From NCBI RefSeq assembly GCF_025766255.1, contig NW_026516677.1, positions 434,001-498,000 on the forward strand: DNA of 64,000 nt, written 5' to 3'. Shown here one piece after another: positions 61,953 to 64,000 of this stretch. Made by a program: the position numbers and the translations under genes. This DNA comes from Zychaea mexicana (Eukaryota; Mucoromycota; Mucoromycetes; Mucorales; Lichtheimiaceae). How positions within the stretch are numbered: the first letter of the stretch is position 1; each line of letters begins with the position of its first letter. The notes below the pieces were generated by a model that was given only the letters and a program-made list of their open reading frames with translations, had not been told where the DNA came from and made no database searches.

Positions 61953-64000
61953 ATGACAGTGCCAGAGAACCCTTTCATCTTTAATTCACGTCGACCTACA
62001 GTCTATGGCACTAAAGGAATGGTTGCCAGCTCGTATGTTACTTTTTTTATTGTTGTCAGCTATATCGAAATATTAACGTAATCGGTCGCAACTGTGATGA
62101 CATTTATAGGCAGCCGTTCGCAACACAGGTGGGTATTGAAATTCTGAAGAAAGGAGGCAATGCAGCTGTAAGTTCTAAGAGCCTGCCAAGAGCACGATAT
62201 AGTTCTCGAATTAGCTGCAACTTACTAAAAATGCATTTGTTTATCTAGGATGCAGCAGTAGCAGTTGGTATAACGTTTATTCTGTGTATATATACTGTAT
62301 ATACACATTTCAAAAGCAGATCTGAAAATATGTTACTGATGATGACCTTTTCACACACGATTATAACAACTGCAACTACCAGCCGCTGTATTAAGTGTTA
62401 ACGGTAATATTGCAAAGTAAAGCAGTTGTAAGCTATTTTTCTTGTTGCTTATTGCGTTTACAAAACGATCATATAGAATTACCATGTACTGGTGTGGGTG
62501 GTGACGGATGTTGCTTATTTTATGATGCAAAAAAACGTAAAGTTATTGGTTTGAATGGTTCTGGAAGGTAAATATTTTTATTATATACATATACATATGA
62601 TGATGTACAAGAGTTTTCATTTCAAAACGGTGAAGTGTATTTTTCTTAGTCAAAAGGGACTTGAACTCTTGTCTTTTTTGAGTGGAGTTCATGTTTCATA
62701 TGACTAGATCATAATTTGTATTTGCAGATTGAGAATGAAGACGAGACTAAATACACCGTTGAAAAATGGGGAATATAATTAATTCAACAAATGTGAAATA
62801 TATAACGCCTTTTCCGCTGTACCGTATTATAGGACTCCTGCAGCATTGACGGTTGATCTTCTTCGCCAACAGGGAGAATTTGACGGCCACGCATGCGTTT
62901 CCCCTTATAGCGCACATTCCATTACTGTTCCCGGCGCAGTAGCAACATGGACAGATACGATTGAGCATTTTGGCTCAGGGAACCTTGATATGGCCACTAT
63001 TTTGCAGCCAGCCATCGAACTGGCCGAAAACGGGTAAACATGTTTCTATTATAGGACTATAAAAATTATCAAGGGAGCCATGGCAAGAAAAACTAATACG
63101 CACCATTACAAATAAGGTTCCCACTTTCCTACGTTCCTGAACAGGGTGTAAGTGTTTCCGTGCGGTAAATAGGCAGTAAATGATCACATACTGTAATGGT
63201 ACATACTTGCTTCAACTAAAACATGTATATAGTGGAAGAGGGCTGAAAAAATGTTGAAAGAAAACAACAGTGCTGAGAATAACCTGCTCATCGATGGTAT
63301 TCGTGCCCCAGTTGAAGGCGAAATAGTGCACCTTCCTGATTTAGCAGAGTATGTTTGGCAGATATGATATGCAGTAAATGCTATTTTAACGTATACTCTA
63401 CTTTTCTGATATCCTTCTACAGGACACTTCGAGCTATCGCTGACAAAGGAAAAGATGGGTTTTACAAAGGACGTGTTGCTGATGCGATTATTGAGGCAGT
63501 CAAGTCGCGTGGAGGCGTTCTGACACACGAAGATCTTGCGTCACACACATCCGAAATCATTGAGCCTATATCGCTTGACTATCACGACTGGACCATATGG
63601 GAACTTCCGCCCAGCAGTCAGGGGATTACTGCTCTTATTGCCCTTGGCATCATCCGTGCTTTGGAAGAAGAACATGGCTTAGATCTCTCAAAACTGGAAC
63701 ATAACTCTGCGGAGTATCTGCATATCATTATCGAAGTACTTCGGCTGGCATTTGCTGATACGCGCTACTACGTAGCGGATCCACAAGTATTCCCTGTGCC
63801 GACCGATAAATTGTTAAGCAAAGCCTACCTTTCTGAGCGTGCCAAATTGGTGAACTTGGAAAAACGAAACGGCGAAATTGTAAAAGGTTATCCTGATAAA
63901 ACCTGCGATACCGTTTATTTATCCGTCGTTGATGAGGAAGGCAATGCCTGCAGTTTTATTGTAAGAAGTATGCTGTATGCTTAATAAGCGCGAGCTCCTG
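61953..64000 (+). CDS. Gamma-glutamyltransferase family protein (3' part outside window)
   Basis: Nine exons are visible (61953-62032, 62110-62167, 62249-62267, 62383-62403, 62477-62567, 62833-63033, 63117-63147, 63233-63348, 63423-63960), 385 codons so far. An intron starts at 63961 and the gene runs past the edge. Family blocks: SRRPTVYGTKGMVASSQ, GIEILKKGGNAADAAVAV, LSVNELPCTGVGGDG, GLNGSGRTPAALT, SAHSITVPGAVATW, GFYKGRVADAI, GGVLTHEDLA and TIWELPPSSQGI, then FADTRYYVADP. The enzyme class cleaves or transfers the gamma-glutamyl group of glutathione and matures by autoproteolysis at a Thr, which would lie beyond the window. There is no signal peptide, unlike classical secreted GGT, so it resembles the soluble YwrD-like branch. 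Exons of 19, 21 and 31 bases are unusually small. Confidence 0.88.

Overview
The window looks like nuclear DNA of an early-diverging fungus. Nearly every gene is cut by short GT-AG introns of roughly 50-120 bases, intergenic DNA is AT-rich, and low-complexity Ser/Asn/Gln stretches are frequent. A broken KDZ-type transposon and the mix of gene families (kelch membrane protein, CREG, folliculin/Lst7, Ded1-type helicase) would fit Mucoromycota, probably Mucorales. I infer this from gene style, and cannot fix genus or species. Exon borders were placed by hand from splice consensus, reading-frame continuity and family motifs. Every gene model called complete closes in frame.

Layout. 1-2333 (+): C-terminal part of a Vps38/UVRAG autophagy protein. 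2910-4609 (-): the splicing factor MFAP1, divergent from 4683/4785-6124 (+), an APE1-type AP endonuclease. 6312-7379 (-): a single-pass surface protein with a polyQ tail. 7.4-11.6 kb: mostly non-coding, with a decayed coiled-coil gene. 11611-13849 (+): a kelch membrane protein. 14.4-18.7 kb: a KDZ transposase relic split by about 1.6 kb that holds a periodic array of splice-site-bearing repeats. 19713-21691 (+): OST1 (ribophorin I). 22007-22505 (+): a small coiled-coil protein. 23025-25761 (+): a Ded1/DDX3 RNA helicase. 27281-27834 (-): a CYSTM mini-protein. 28960-30510 (-): an ER-lumenal DnaJ ending in HEEL. 30.5-35.2 kb: a gene desert with decayed fragments. 35265-36942 (+): folliculin/Lst7. 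37167-38218 (+): CREG. 38637-40632 (+): dihydrolipoamide dehydrogenase. 40860-41888 (-): a HAD phosphatase. 42386-43553 (+): an SCI1-like basic protein. 43695-46245 (-): a large unidentified membrane protein. 46875-48144 (+): an HSF-type transcription factor. 49216-50512 (-): a broken membrane-protein gene. 51418-52471 (+): an MPG-like DNA glycosylase relative. 52531-53591 (-): a SIKE/FGFR1OP2-type STRIPAK coiled coil. 53942-55490 (-): UDP-glucose 4-epimerase. 56862-57926 (-): an N-formylglutamate amidohydrolase-like enzyme. 59282-60526 (+): a membrane-anchored coiled-coil protein. 61953 to the right edge (+): gamma-glutamyltransferase, truncated by the window.

There is no operon logic, as expected for a eukaryote. 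Themes recur: ER and secretory folding (OST1, Scj1-type DnaJ), autophagy and TORC1 signalling (UVRAG, folliculin, STRIPAK), DNA repair (APE1, MPG-like), RNA metabolism (MFAP1, Ded1) and central metabolism (LPD, GALE). Several neighbours share short divergent promoters or converge tightly. The least explained piece is the repeat array at about 17.1-18.0 kb. I found no CRISPR array, rRNA or tRNA.
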